A stretch of 64,000 nucleotides of DNA from Dinoroseobacter sp049801095 (GTDB taxonomy: Bacteria; Pseudomonadota; Alphaproteobacteria; Rhodobacterales; Rhodobacteraceae), in contig NZ_JBNAGH010000003.1 in the NCBI RefSeq assembly GCF_049801095.1, positions 496,001 to 560,000 of the forward strand, in the 5' to 3' direction. The position numbers and the translations under genes were made by a program. The notes under the pieces are model-generated. The model saw only the letters and a list, made by a program, of their open reading frames with translations, ran no database searches and was not told the DNA's origin. How positions within the stretch are numbered: position 1 is the first letter of the stretch; the number at the start of each line of letters is the position of its first letter. Shown here piece by piece: positions 1-11,144 of the stretch.

Positions 1-100
1 AGCCACCTCACGCAGCAGTGTGGCTCGAGGGACCCAGTGCGGGATACTTAAACTCTGCGACATTTATGGGATTTGCTGCGCGTGCAAAATAGTGCGAAGC

Positions 101-114
101 GTTCACGCGTGAAC
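101..114. promoter_or_regulatory. Perfect 14-bp palindrome, candidate operator
   Basis: GTTCACGCGTGAAC is a perfect inverted repeat lying 21 nt before the ATG of the MarR-Sat-CysC reading frame. MarR-type proteins bind palindromes of this size, and the downstream frame begins with such a domain, so autoregulation is a reasonable inference. No binding data can be read from the sequence, and a chance palindrome in GC-rich DNA is possible. Confidence 0.35.
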
Positions 115-135
115 AAACATTGAGTCGCGTCCCCC

Positions 136-2214
136 ATGTCCCTCCACCCCGTCCCGATCTCGGCTGATGACGACGAAGACCTGCGGTTTCGTCTGCTGCG
201 CCAGCTCGACCAGGCGCCGGACGCGTCCCAGCGCACCATCGCGCAGGCGATCGGGGTCTCTCTTGGACGACTCAACGCCCAGCTCCGCGCCGCGACCGAA
301 GCAGGCCTGATCGAGGTCAGCGACCGCAATGACAGCGACCGGCGCAAGCGCTTCGCCTATGGGCTCACCGCTCGTGGCGCGGCGGAGAAAGCCCGCCTCA
401 CCGACCGATTTCTCGCGCGTAAGTTTTCTGAATACGCCGCCCTTCATGCCGAGCTCACGGGCTCGGCAGCCTATCCCCTTCCTCAAAATGTCAGGAGCAC
501 TCTGATGCAGAACAATCTCGCCCCCATTCCGGAGCTCTATGTCTCCGCGGACAGCGCCCAGAAGCTCAAGGTCGAGGCCGCGTCGCTCCCCTCCTGGGAC
601 CTGACCCCGCGCCAGATCTGCGACCTCGAGCTGCTGATGAATGGCGGGTTCAACCCGCTCAAGGGCTTTCTGGGCAAGGACGACTACGAAGGCGTGGTCG
701 AGAACATGCGCCTCGCGGACGGCTCCCTCTGGCCCATGCCGATCACCCTGGATATCAGCCAGGACTTCGCCGACAGCATCGAGGAAGGCCAGGACATCGC
801 CCTGCGCGACCAGGAAGGCGTGATCCTAGCTATCCTGTCGATCTCGGACAAGTACATCCCCAACAAGGCCCGCGAGGCCGAAATGGTGTTTGGCGCCGAT
901 GATCTGGCCCACCCGGCGGTGAACTACCTGCACCACGTGGCCGGTCCGGTCTATCTGGGCGGGGCGATCACCGGCATCCAGCAGCCGATTCACTATGATT
1001 TCCGCGCCCGTCGCGATACGCCGAACGAGTTGCGCGCTTATTTCCGCAAGCTCGGCTGGCGCAAGGTCGTGGCCTTCCAGACCCGCAACCCCCTGCACCG
1101 CGCGCACCAGGAACTGACCTTCCGCGCGGCCAAGGAATCCCAGGCCAACCTGCTGATCCATCCGATCGTGGGCATGACCAAGCCGGGCGATGTGGACCAC
1201 TTCACCCGCGTGCGCTGCTATGAGGCGGTGCTCGACAAGTACCCGGCCTCCACCACCTCCATGAGCCTGCTGAACCTCGCCATGCGCATGGCTGGCCCGC
1301 GCGAAGCCGTCTGGCACGGTCTGATCCGCGCCAATCACGGCTGCACCCATTTCATCGTCGGTCGCGACCATGCCGGCCCCGGCAAGAACTCCGCCGGTGA
1401 GGATTTCTACGGCCCCTATGACGCGCAGGACCTCTTCCGCGAGCATCAGGAGGAAATGGGCATCGAGATGGTCGATTTCAAACACATGGTCTGGGTGCAG
1501 GAACGCGCGCAGTACGAGCCCATGGATGAGATCAAAGACAAGGATGACGTCACCATCCTGAACATCTCGGGCACCGAGCTGCGCCGTCGCCTGGCCGAGG
1601 GCCTCGAGATCCCTGAGTGGTTCTCCTTCCCCGAAGTGGTCGCCGAGCTGCGCAAGACCAAGCCGCCGCGCGCCCAGCAGGGCTTCACCGTCTTCCTCAC
1701 CGGCCTCTCCGGCTCGGGCAAATCCACCGTGGCCAACGCGCTGATGGTCAAGCTGATGGAGATGGGCGGCCGTCCGGTCACCCTGCTCGATGGGGACGTG
1801 GTGCGGAAACACCTCTCCTCCGAGCTGGGCTTCTCGAAAGAGCATCGCGACATCAACATCCGCCGGATCGGCTACGTGGCCTCCGAGATCACCAAGAATG
1901 GCGGCATCGCGATCTGCGCACCCATCGCGCCCTACACCGCGACCCGCCGGGCCGTGCGCGAGATGATCGAAGCTTACGGCGCCTTCGTCGAAGTCCACGT
2001 GGCCACCAGCCTCGAGGAATGCGAGCGCCGGGACCGCAAGGGCCTCTACAAGCTGGCGCGCGAAGGCAAGATCAAGGAATTCACCGGGATCTCCGACCCC
2101 TATGAGGCGCCCACGGCAGCCGAGCTGGTGCTCGACACCGAAGGGACCGAGGTGGATTACTGCGCCCAGCAGGTGCTGCTGAAGCTGGAATCCATGGGCC
2201 TCGTCGCCGCGTGA
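136..2214 (+). CDS. sat/cysC: MarR(EPS-type)-ATP sulfurylase-APS kinase fusion
   Basis: This enzyme activates sulfate: ATP sulfurylase makes APS, and APS kinase phosphorylates it to PAPS. Residues about 1-115 resemble EPS-associated MarR-family winged-helix regulators (DEDLRFRLLRQL, SQRTIAQAIGVSLGRLN, EKARLTDRFLARK). ATP sulfurylase follows from about residue 124, with QTRNPLHRAH at 315-324 and GRDHAGPG at 409-416. APS kinase closes the protein, with P-loop GLSGSGKST at 523-531. Bifunctional Sat-CysC proteins of roseobacters normally begin at the equivalent of Met124 (about 570 residues), so the extra 123 residues are unusual. The first ATG has no visible Shine-Dalgarno, whereas ATG 505 has a good one. 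The locus may therefore make a fusion, a plain Sat-CysC, or both. The enzyme assignment is secure; the true start is not. Confidence 0.9.
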   Translation: MSLHPVPISADDDEDLRFRLLRQLDQAPDASQRTIAQAIGVSLGRLNAQLRAATEAGLIEVSDRNDSDRRKRFAYGLTARGAAEKARLTDRFLARKFSEYAALHAELTGSAAYPLPQNVRSTLMQNNLAPIPELYVSADSAQKLKVEAASLPSWDLTPRQICDLELLMNGGFNPLKGFLGKDDYEGVVENMRLADGSLWPMPITLDISQDFADSIEEGQDIALRDQEGVILAILSISDKYIPNKAREAEMVFGADDLAHPAVNYLHHVAGPVYLGGAITGIQQPIHYDFRARRDTPNELRAYFRKLGWRKVVAFQTRNPLHRAHQELTFRAAKESQANLLIHPIVGMTKPGDVDHFTRVRCYEAVLDKYPASTTSMSLLNLAMRMAGPREAVWHGLIRANHGCTHFIVGRDHAGPGKNSAGEDFYGPYDAQDLFREHQEEMGIEMVDFKHMVWVQERAQYEPMDEIKDKDDVTILNISGTELRRRLAEGLEIPEWFSFPEVVAELRKTKPPRAQQGFTVFLTGLSGSGKSTVANALMVKLMEMGGRPVTLLDGDVVRKHLSSELGFSKEHRDINIRRIGYVASEITKNGGIAICAPIAPYTATRRAVREMIEAYGAFVEVHVATSLEECERRDRKGLYKLAREGKIKEFTGISDPYEAPTAAELVLDTEGTEVDYCAQQVLLKLESMGLVAA
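493..507 (+). promoter_or_regulatory. Internal Shine-Dalgarno and ATG for stand-alone Sat-CysC
   Basis: AGGAG at 493-497 is followed after 7 nt by ATG 505, in frame with the long reading frame. Translation from here gives a 569-residue protein beginning MQNNLAPIPELYVS, the usual length for bifunctional Sat-CysC. This suggests that translation can start inside the fusion frame and that the MarR part may be a separate product only if a stop or processing step exists that is not visible here. Confidence 0.6.
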
Positions 2215-2250
2215 TCCGGTTGGGGCGGCAGCGCCCCGTCTGAACCATCG

Positions 2251-2284
2251 AACCGCCCTGCCAGCCCTCTGGCGGGGCGGTTTT
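2251..2284 (+). terminator. Rho-independent terminator after sat/cysC
   Basis: AACCGCCCTGCC and GGCGGGGCGGTT form a strong GC hairpin ending in TTTT, 37 nt after the sat/cysC stop codon. It separates this gene from the small gene that follows. Confidence 0.8.
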
Positions 2285-2349
2285 CGTTTGCGCTTGCTTG
2301 ACAGCCGGACGCCGCGCGCAAACCCTGCGCCCCAAGAGCAGGAGCCCCC

Positions 2350-2847
2350 ATGACCGCCCCCACCCACACTGAGCAGGCAGAGGCCTTGCGCTGGATCACC
2401 GGCACGGCGGCGCAACACGCCCTGCCCTATCAGGTCTGCGGCGGGCTCGCGGCGCTGGCCCAGGGCGGCTCCCGCCCGCTCCACGATATCGACCTCTATA
2501 TGCCCTTCGCCCATCCGAAATGGCCGGAGTTCCTGCGCGCGATTACCCCGTATCTGACCTGGGGTCCCGAGGCGGTGGTCGAGAGGCAATGGAATCTCAC
2601 CTATCTCAAGCTCCTCTACCACGGGCAAAAGATCGAGATCGGCGCGGCGGAGGATACCCGGATCCAGGACAAGGTCACGGGCGCATGGATCCCGCAGGTC
2701 ATCGATTTTGAAGTCTCGGTGCGCTGTGACGTGCTGGGCTGCGCCATCGATGTGATGCCCGCAAGCCAACTCATCGCCTATAAACGCCTCTTGGCCAGGG
2801 AGGTGGACCTGATCGACATCTGCGATCTCGAGGCCCACCTGCCCTAG
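2350..2847 (+). CDS. Nucleotidyltransferase-fold protein of unknown role
   Basis: The 165-residue protein has a nucleotidyltransferase signature near the N-terminus: CGGLAALAQGGSRPLHDIDLYM matches the G-G ... D-x-D arrangement that holds the metal in minimal nucleotidyltransferases. There is no signal peptide or membrane segment. It stands alone between a terminator upstream and a convergent gene downstream, so the context gives no partner. It may be related to the antitoxin/toxin-like nucleotidyltransferases or to housekeeping orphans annotated as MazG-related. I do not recognise a specific function. Confidence 0.55.
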   Translation: MTAPTHTEQAEALRWITGTAAQHALPYQVCGGLAALAQGGSRPLHDIDLYMPFAHPKWPEFLRAITPYLTWGPEAVVERQWNLTYLKLLYHGQKIEIGAAEDTRIQDKVTGAWIPQVIDFEVSVRCDVLGCAIDVMPASQLIAYKRLLAREVDLIDICDLEAHLP

Positions 2848-2879
2848 CCTTGCCCCCCTTCAGCGGGGGACGTCCTTAC

Positions 2880-4205
2880 CTACCGCCCGGCGACCGTTGC
2901 GCGTTGGCGGGCCACCATTTCGCTGGCTGCCTCCATGACCGGCTTGCCGAGATAGATCAGCTCGGACAGGCAATAGGCCCCGCGGAAGTCGAAGCGCTCG
3001 CTATGGATGCGCCCGGTCTTGCCCGTCGCCGCCCACTGGGTCACGACCATCTCCTTCAGGCCTTCGGGCCCGCAGAGATAGACCTGCGCCTTCGTCCCGA
3101 CCCCGCGCAGGATCTCGGCCAGCCGCGCCGGGGTCAGCTTGCCGCCGCCGCAATCGGAGATGACATGCAGGTCAACCTGCGGCAGTTGCAGAACCCGACG
3201 CTCCACATCCTCCAGCGCGCCTGCGCTCTCCCGCGACCGGATGCAATAGATCAGGGTCACGCGCGGGCCATGGTCCGGCTCCATCTTCTCCAGCGCGGCG
3301 AGGAAGGGCGTGATGCCGACACCGCCCGCGACCCAGACCTGCTCGCTCCGGGTGGTTCCGGTCTGCGGCAGGAAGCGTCCAACGCCACGCCCGAGCCGCA
3401 GCTGATCGCCCACGGTCACGTTCTTGACGAACGCCTCGGTCCAATCCCCCGCCGCGCGGATCACAAAGCGCCGCTCGGTCTCGGTCCCGCCCGCGATGGT
3501 GAAGGGATGTGCCTCGGCCCGCGCCTCGTTCTGCGCGAGGGTCGAGAACTGACCGGGGCGGAACCGCGGCAGCGGCGCATCGGCGCGCAGGGTCACATCC
3601 ACCCCCCCGTCAAAGGGCGTGACCGAGGCCACCGTGACGAGCCGCGTCGGTGTCACCTTGCGCAGCAGGGTCTGTCCCCAGGCCACGCAGCCCGCCACGG
3701 AGGTCACCACCATCACCGCCCATGGTAGCGTCCCAAGGCTCAGCGGGCTCGCGACAAAAAGCGTGTGAAATGCCCCCAGCACAAAGATCGGGCCCATGAG
3801 CATATGGCTCGCTTTCCACAGGTGGTACGGGATCACGCGGACCATGGCAGCGGCGGTCATGAAAATCAGGCCGGTCGCCGCGATCGAGCCTGCGCCCTCG
3901 GCACTGTCGGCCAGGAACGGCACCAGCCCCGCGCCGGAGAAATCCGCCAGCGCCCAATGCCCCAGCGCGCCGCCCAGGGCACAGATCCCCAGCCAGCGAT
4001 GGGCGCCATAGGACTTGTCCGGCCCGCCCATGATCCGGTCCACGACCCGCCAGCGCGCGGCCAGGATCAGCGTCGCCGCCATGGCGGTCATCGACAGCGC
4101 CCCGAGCGCCGCGGGCAGAATGCTTGCCAGGGGCGTGAAGGGCGCGACAAGCGCGATATGGGCCGCGATCAGACCGGTGACGATCAACAGGGTTTTCTTG
4201 GGCAT
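2880..4205 (-). CDS. Ferric reductase-like transmembrane flavocytochrome
   Basis: The 441-residue protein begins with about six membrane helices (residues about 5-210). Paired histidines in AHRWLG..GHWALAD and PYHLWKASHML..GAFHTLF are suited to binding haem across the membrane. A ferredoxin-reductase-type module follows, with an FAD loop (RPGQFSTLA..HPFTIAG), a nucleotide-binding GVGITPFLA, and the C-terminal CGPEGLKEMV. This is the ferric reductase/NADPH oxidase superfamily layout: electrons pass from NAD(P)H through FAD and haem across the membrane. The acceptor (Fe3+, oxygen or a periplasmic protein) cannot be told from sequence. It is a single gene facing the neighbour at 2350-2847. Confidence 0.75.
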   Translation of the reverse strand: MPKKTLLIVTGLIAAHIALVAPFTPLASILPAALGALSMTAMAATLILAARWRVVDRIMGGPDKSYGAHRWLGICALGGALGHWALADFSGAGLVPFLADSAEGAGSIAATGLIFMTAAAMVRVIPYHLWKASHMLMGPIFVLGAFHTLFVASPLSLGTLPWAVMVVTSVAGCVAWGQTLLRKVTPTRLVTVASVTPFDGGVDVTLRADAPLPRFRPGQFSTLAQNEARAEAHPFTIAGGTETERRFVIRAAGDWTEAFVKNVTVGDQLRLGRGVGRFLPQTGTTRSEQVWVAGGVGITPFLAALEKMEPDHGPRVTLIYCIRSRESAGALEDVERRVLQLPQVDLHVISDCGGGKLTPARLAEILRGVGTKAQVYLCGPEGLKEMVVTQWAATGKTGRIHSERFDFRGAYCLSELIYLGKPVMEAASEMVARQRATVAGR

Positions 4206-4359
4206 GGGGCACTCCGATAGTTTGATGCCCCGGATTTAGGCAAGCTGCCTCACAGCGCCCTGCGCCCAACCTTACAATTCCGTAAACCCCGCCCCGTCCA
4301 AACTTCTTCTTGCTCCGAATCAAGACCCGTCCTAATCGGCCAGTGTCGCTAATGACTTT

Positions 4360-4545
4360 GTGTTGGAGAGATCAGCCGCGCGCTGGCGCCGAAGGAGCAA
4401 CCCCCCGGAAACTCTCAGGCAAATGGACTGCACGAAAGTCGACAATCTGGAAAGCGGACCTGTCTTCGGACGGTTCCACCGACGGAGAAAGCAGGCCACC
4501 TCAGGGGGTCTCGCGTAGCTCTCAGGTACTCTGACAGAGGGGATG
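4360..4545 (+). promoter_or_regulatory. Tandem glycine riboswitch
   Basis: Two glycine aptamers lie in the leader of the DadA-like gene. Aptamer 1 (about 4363-4457) shows GGAGAG, GCGCCGAAGGAGCAA, GGAAACTCTCAGGCAAA and TCTGGAAAG. Aptamer 2 (about 4477-4542) shows CACCGACGGAGAAAGC, CTCTCAGGTA and CTGACAGAGGGG. These are the conserved blocks of the glycine riboswitch family, including the short linker expected of the cooperative tandem form. The element ends about 55 nt before the likely TTG start. In this family binding usually turns expression on; an obvious terminator is not seen, so control may act on translation. Confidence 0.9.
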
Positions 4546-4597
4546 AGCGGTGCAGGCGGCTGCACCATGTCTTGGTCTGTCCATGGGAGATGTCCCG

Positions 4598-5824
4598 TTG
4601 AAAAAAATTGCTGTTATCGGGGCCGGAGTTACCGGCGTTACCACTGCTTATGCGCTGCTCAATCGCGGCTTTGAGGTCACTGTTTTTGACCAGAACCGCT
4701 ATGCCGCGATGGATACGTCCTTTGCCAATGGCGGGCAGCTTTCGGCGTCCAATGCCGAGGTCTGGAACCGCTGGTCCACGGTGATCAAGGGCATGAAGTG
4801 GATGTTCAAGCGCGGCGCACCGCTTCTGGTGAACCCCAAGCCGAGCTGGCACAAATACTCCTGGATGGCCGAGTTCATGGCCCATATCCCGGACTACAGG
4901 CAGAACACGGTGGACACGGTCCGCATGGCCATCACCGCGCGCGAACACCTCAAGGCGACCGCCGAGAAGGAAGGGTTCACCTTTGACGTCGAAGAGCGCG
5001 GCATCCTGCACATCTACAACACCAAATACGAGTTCGACCACGCCACCGAGGTGAACGCGATGCTCGCGGAGGGCGGGCTGGTACGCGAGGCGGTCACACC
5101 CGAGGAGATCAAGGCGCTGGAGCCCGCGACCGTGGGCACCTATTACGGCGGCTATTTCACCCCCTCGGACATGACCGGCGACATCCACCGCTACAGCCGG
5201 GGACTGTCGGAGGCCTGCCGCAAGAAGGGTGCGACTTTCCATTTCCGCGCCGATGTCACCGGGATCCGCATGGTCGAGGACGGCCATATGATCCAATGGT
5301 CCGAAGAGGATAGCGCGCGCTCCGAAGAGCGGTTCGATGGGGTCGTGGTCTGCGCCGGTGTCTCCAGCCGGAAGTTCGGCCGGATCCTGGGCGACCGGGT
5401 GAACATCTATCCGGTGAAAGGCTACTCGATCACGGTCAAGCTCGACGACGAACAGAGCCAGGCCGCCGCGCCGTGGATCAGCCTGCTCGATGATGAAGCC
5501 AAGGTAGTGACCAGCCGTTTCGGCAAGGATCGCCTCCGCGTTGCGGGGACGGCGGAGTTCAACGGCTACAATCTGGATATCCGCGATGACCGCGTGCGCC
5601 CCCTGGTGAAGTGGGTGGAGCGGAACTTCCCGGATGTGGAGACCGAGCATGCGGTACCCTGGGCCGGGCTGCGCCCGATGATGCCGAACATGCTGCCGCT
5701 GGTGGATGCGGGCAAACGCCCGGGTGTCTACTACAACACCGGCCACGGGCATCTGGGCTGGACCCTCTCGCCCGCAACGGCCGAGATCATTGGCGACAAG
5801 ATCCAGACGGATCTGGCCGCCTGA
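4598..5824 (+). CDS. dadA: DadA-like FAD-dependent D-amino acid dehydrogenase
   Basis: The protein begins KKIAVIGAGVTGVTTAYALL, an ADP-binding beta-alpha-beta fold with GxGxxG, and shows the DAO/DadA family pattern through to the C-terminal GHGHLGWTLSPATAEIIGD. It oxidatively deaminates amino acids to keto acids and passes electrons to the respiratory chain. I favour TTG 4598 as start (408 residues): GGGAGA at 4585-4590 is well spaced and the Rossmann strand begins at once. GTG 4550 and ATG 4583 are alternatives that add 16 or 5 unlikely residues. The upstream glycine riboswitch suggests glycine, or a D-amino acid linked to it, as physiological substrate. The symbol reflects family only. Confidence 0.8.
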   Translation: MKKIAVIGAGVTGVTTAYALLNRGFEVTVFDQNRYAAMDTSFANGGQLSASNAEVWNRWSTVIKGMKWMFKRGAPLLVNPKPSWHKYSWMAEFMAHIPDYRQNTVDTVRMAITAREHLKATAEKEGFTFDVEERGILHIYNTKYEFDHATEVNAMLAEGGLVREAVTPEEIKALEPATVGTYYGGYFTPSDMTGDIHRYSRGLSEACRKKGATFHFRADVTGIRMVEDGHMIQWSEEDSARSEERFDGVVVCAGVSSRKFGRILGDRVNIYPVKGYSITVKLDDEQSQAAAPWISLLDDEAKVVTSRFGKDRLRVAGTAEFNGYNLDIRDDRVRPLVKWVERNFPDVETEHAVPWAGLRPMMPNMLPLVDAGKRPGVYYNTGHGHLGWTLSPATAEIIGDKIQTDLAA

Positions 5825-5903
5825 TCGCGGGCCCGCTTGCGGGTTGGATCTCAGGGGGTGCGGGGCCGCTCAGGCCTCGCCGCCCCATCGAAAGCGTCGG
5901 TGC

Positions 5904-6494
5904 TCAGAAAGTCCGCTTGAACCCGAGCGAGAGCGCGGTCGACCCACTATCGGCGTCAAACACGCCATAGCCGTCCGAGCGGTGATGCATCCCCACGAGG
6001 AGCGACGTGTCCGGGTTCGGCAGATTGAACTCCAGCTCCGCCTTCCAATAGAAGAAGTTGCGCTGGGACTCGCCTGTCCGTTCCACCTCGACGCTGGGAA
6101 CCTCCGTCGCGTGGGAGAGGCCGAGGCCGTAGGCAAAGCTCTCGAAACTGTCGATCCAGGGGTTTGGCGGGGTGTAGCGCAGCACGACGGGGACGTTGAA
6201 TTCCCAATGGTCCATCTCTCCGAAATGGCGAACAACCTGCCCCTCCACGCCCCAGCTGAACCGGCTCGCGCCGATCTGACGCTCGAGCCCGAAAGCGAGA
6301 CCGATCAGATAGGAATCCGCCCAATCCACTTCAAAACGCAGGATCTCGAAGGAGGTGTTTTCGGTCATCGACGCGCCAAAGAACGTCAGATGCCGCTCCC
6401 AGGAGGGGTCCAGCTCGAACCCCGCCGCCATCCCCGGCCCCAGACAAAGCGCCGCCGCACATGCTGCGCCCGTCAATCCTCGCGTTTCGCCCAT
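5904..6494 (-). CDS. PagL-like outer membrane acyloxyacyl hydrolase homologue
   Basis: The 196-residue protein starts with a signal peptide (MGETRGLTGAACAAALCLGPGMAAG) and continues with alternating hydrophobic beta strands. It ends in LSLGFKRTF, with the terminal Phe typical of outer membrane barrels. MHHRSDGYGVFD near the C-terminus resembles the conserved His-containing motif of lipid A deacylase (PagL) relatives. Start ATG 6494 has GGGGGA a few bases upstream; longer frames lack this and spoil the signal peptide. Lipid A deacylation is inferred from similarity. It could equally be a barrel that has lost activity, because the serine next to the histidine is not in the canonical position. 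Confidence 0.55.
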   Translation of the reverse strand: MGETRGLTGAACAAALCLGPGMAAGFELDPSWERHLTFFGASMTENTSFEILRFEVDWADSYLIGLAFGLERQIGASRFSWGVEGQVVRHFGEMDHWEFNVPVVLRYTPPNPWIDSFESFAYGLGLSHATEVPSVEVERTGESQRNFFYWKAELEFNLPNPDTSLLVGMHHRSDGYGVFDADSGSTALSLGFKRTF

Positions 6495-6652
6495 CACAAT
6501 CCCCCAAACCAAGACAACGGCCCCACGCACCGCACGAATCAAACCTCATTCCGTCATAGAAAAGACGCCGTAACAGGGCCAGCCCCCCGGCCCGATCCAG
6601 ACGCCATGTCACAAGAGCCGGTCCCCCCGGGAACGAGGGCCCCTGACACGCG

Positions 6653-6684
6653 AAAGCCCCGCCCGGAGGTCCGGACGGGGCTTT
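6653..6684. terminator. Bidirectional terminator hairpin downstream of cox operon
   Basis: AAAGCCCCG.CCGG, an AGGT loop and CCGG.CGGGGCTTT form a perfect hairpin with A-run and T-run flanks, 22 nt past the end of coxM. It sits between the end of the leftward cox operon and the start of the leftward outer membrane gene. Confidence 0.8.
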
Positions 6685-6705
6685 GCTTGATTGGTCAGGC
6701 GGGCC

Positions 6706-7494
6706 TTAGGCGGCCGCGACCGCACGCCCGGTCAGAACCTTGACCAGATGGGCGCGATAGGCGCCTGTGCCGTGCAGATCGCTGATCATGCCATCCGCCG
6801 AAACCGACAGATCCGCGAGCGCATCGGCCGAGAAGTTGCTGCTCAGCGCAGCCTCTGCCTCGGTCCAGCGGAACACGCCCTCCTCAGAAGCTCCGGTCAC
6901 CGCGACGCGCACGCCATCGGCGTATTTGGCCACGAAGACGCCCACGAGGCTGAAGCGCGAGGCGGGCTGGACAAACTTCTGCCAGGCGGCCTTTTCCGGC
7001 ACGGGGAAGCGAACCTCGGTGATGATCTCCCCCTCATCGAGGGCCGTGGTGAACATCCCCTGGAAATAGTCATCCGCCGCGATCTCCCGCGCATTGGTGA
7101 CGATGGTCGCGCCCGAGCCGAGCGCAGCCGCCGGATAGCAGGCTGCCGGGTCGTTATTGGCAAGGCTGCCGCCGATCGTGCCGCGATTGCGGACCGCCGG
7201 ATCGCCGATCTTGCCCGCCAGAGCCGAGAGGCCCGGATAGCTCGACGCGGTCTCAACGGCGACCACCGCGTGGACCGTACCGCCCCCGATGCAGATCTCG
7301 CCCGCATCATTGGTGCAGATCCCCTTCATCTCGGCAATGCCCGAGAGGCTGACGAGGGTGTCCGGCGCGGCCAGTCGCTGCTTCATCGTCGGAAGCAGGG
7401 TCTGCCCTCCGCCCAGCGCCTGCGCATCCTCTGAGGACAGGGCCGAGACAGCATCCGCGACGGTGCTTGGTTTCACAAAGTCGAAATTGTGCAT
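6706..7494 (-). CDS. coxM: Form II CO dehydrogenase-like FAD subunit
   Basis: This 262-residue protein is the medium, FAD-binding subunit of a xanthine-dehydrogenase-family molybdoenzyme. AQALGGGQTLLPTMKQRLAAP is the first FAD-binding loop, and AVRNRGTIGGSLANNDPAACYP is the second, characteristic TIGGxxxxxDP loop. It passes electrons from the 2Fe-2S subunit to an acceptor. It is the last gene of coxG-coxS-coxL-coxM, all on the minus strand with short gaps. In the form I operon the order is M-S-L, so the L-then-M order here fits form II clusters. Confidence 0.85.
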   Translation of the reverse strand: MHNFDFVKPSTVADAVSALSSEDAQALGGGQTLLPTMKQRLAAPDTLVSLSGIAEMKGICTNDAGEICIGGGTVHAVVAVETASSYPGLSALAGKIGDPAVRNRGTIGGSLANNDPAACYPAAALGSGATIVTNAREIAADDYFQGMFTTALDEGEIITEVRFPVPEKAAWQKFVQPASRFSLVGVFVAKYADGVRVAVTGASEEGVFRWTEAEAALSSNFSADALADLSVSADGMISDLHGTGAYRAHLVKVLTGRAVAAA

Positions 7495-7542
7495 TTCATT
7501 CTCCCAGTTGTGGGAGCTCCGCCCGAAGGCAGAGCCCGTCGC

Positions 7543-9939
<2,397 letters not shown>

Positions 9940-10014
9940 GCATTCCTCCCTGGGGAAAACCTTGGTCTGTAGATCCGGGGCGCAGGATCGCGCCCGAGGG
10001 GTCGCGTGCTGGCC

Positions 10015-10503
<489 letters not shown>

Positions 10504-10547
10504 ACAGATCCTCCCTGAATCCTGATGTCTGACGGCGGGACAAGTGC

Positions 10548-11069
10548 TCAGCTGACGAGCTTCTTGAGCCACCCTTTCTTCTTTTCACCATCGCCGCCCT
10601 CGGGGGACGGATCCTCGCCTTCGGGGGCGGGGCCCTCGACGGCTTCCTGGAACTTGGCAAAGAACTGATCCGCCATCTTCTTGGCGAACCCGTCAATGAT
10701 CCGGCTGCCGAGCTGGGCGAGTTTGCCGCCGACCTTGGCCTCCACATCGTAATGCAAGCGCGTGCCGGTTTCGATCGGCTCAAGCCGGACGCTGGCGCCG
10801 CCCTTGGCAAACCCGGCAGCCCCCCCCTTGCCTTCGCCAACGATCTTGACGCTCTCGGGGGCGTTCATGTCCTGCAACTCGACTGCGCCCTTGAAGGTCG
10901 CCTTCACCGGCCCGACCTTCTGGACGACCACGGCCTCGAACCCCTCTTCGGGGGAGCCGTGCATCTCCTGGCAGCCGGGCACACAGGCCTTCAGCACCTC
11001 CGCATCGAGCAGCGAGTTCCAGACCGTCTGAGGGTCCGCGGCGATGTCGCGCGAGTCAGTGAGGTGCAT
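10548..11069 (-). CDS. coxG: CoxG-family SRPBCC protein
   Basis: The 173-residue protein matches the CoxG (CO dehydrogenase subunit G) group of the START/SRPBCC fold: HLTDSRDIAADPQTVWNSLLDAEVLKACVPGCQEM is the typical opening. It ends in an acidic/lysine tail (PEGEDPSPEGGDGEKKKGW). In the CO oxidiser Oligotropha, CoxG is thought to help membrane anchoring of the enzyme. It leads the operon here, ahead of coxS. No coxD, coxE or coxF maturation genes are within this window. Confidence 0.82.
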   Translation of the reverse strand: MHLTDSRDIAADPQTVWNSLLDAEVLKACVPGCQEMHGSPEEGFEAVVVQKVGPVKATFKGAVELQDMNAPESVKIVGEGKGGAAGFAKGGASVRLEPIETGTRLHYDVEAKVGGKLAQLGSRIIDGFAKKMADQFFAKFQEAVEGPAPEGEDPSPEGGDGEKKKGWLKKLVS

Positions 11070-11144
11070 CGGGGTCGTCCTTTCACGTTATACGAGAGCC
11101 TAACACGCTGTTCGCATGGGACTACTCGTACCAAAGTTGTAGGT

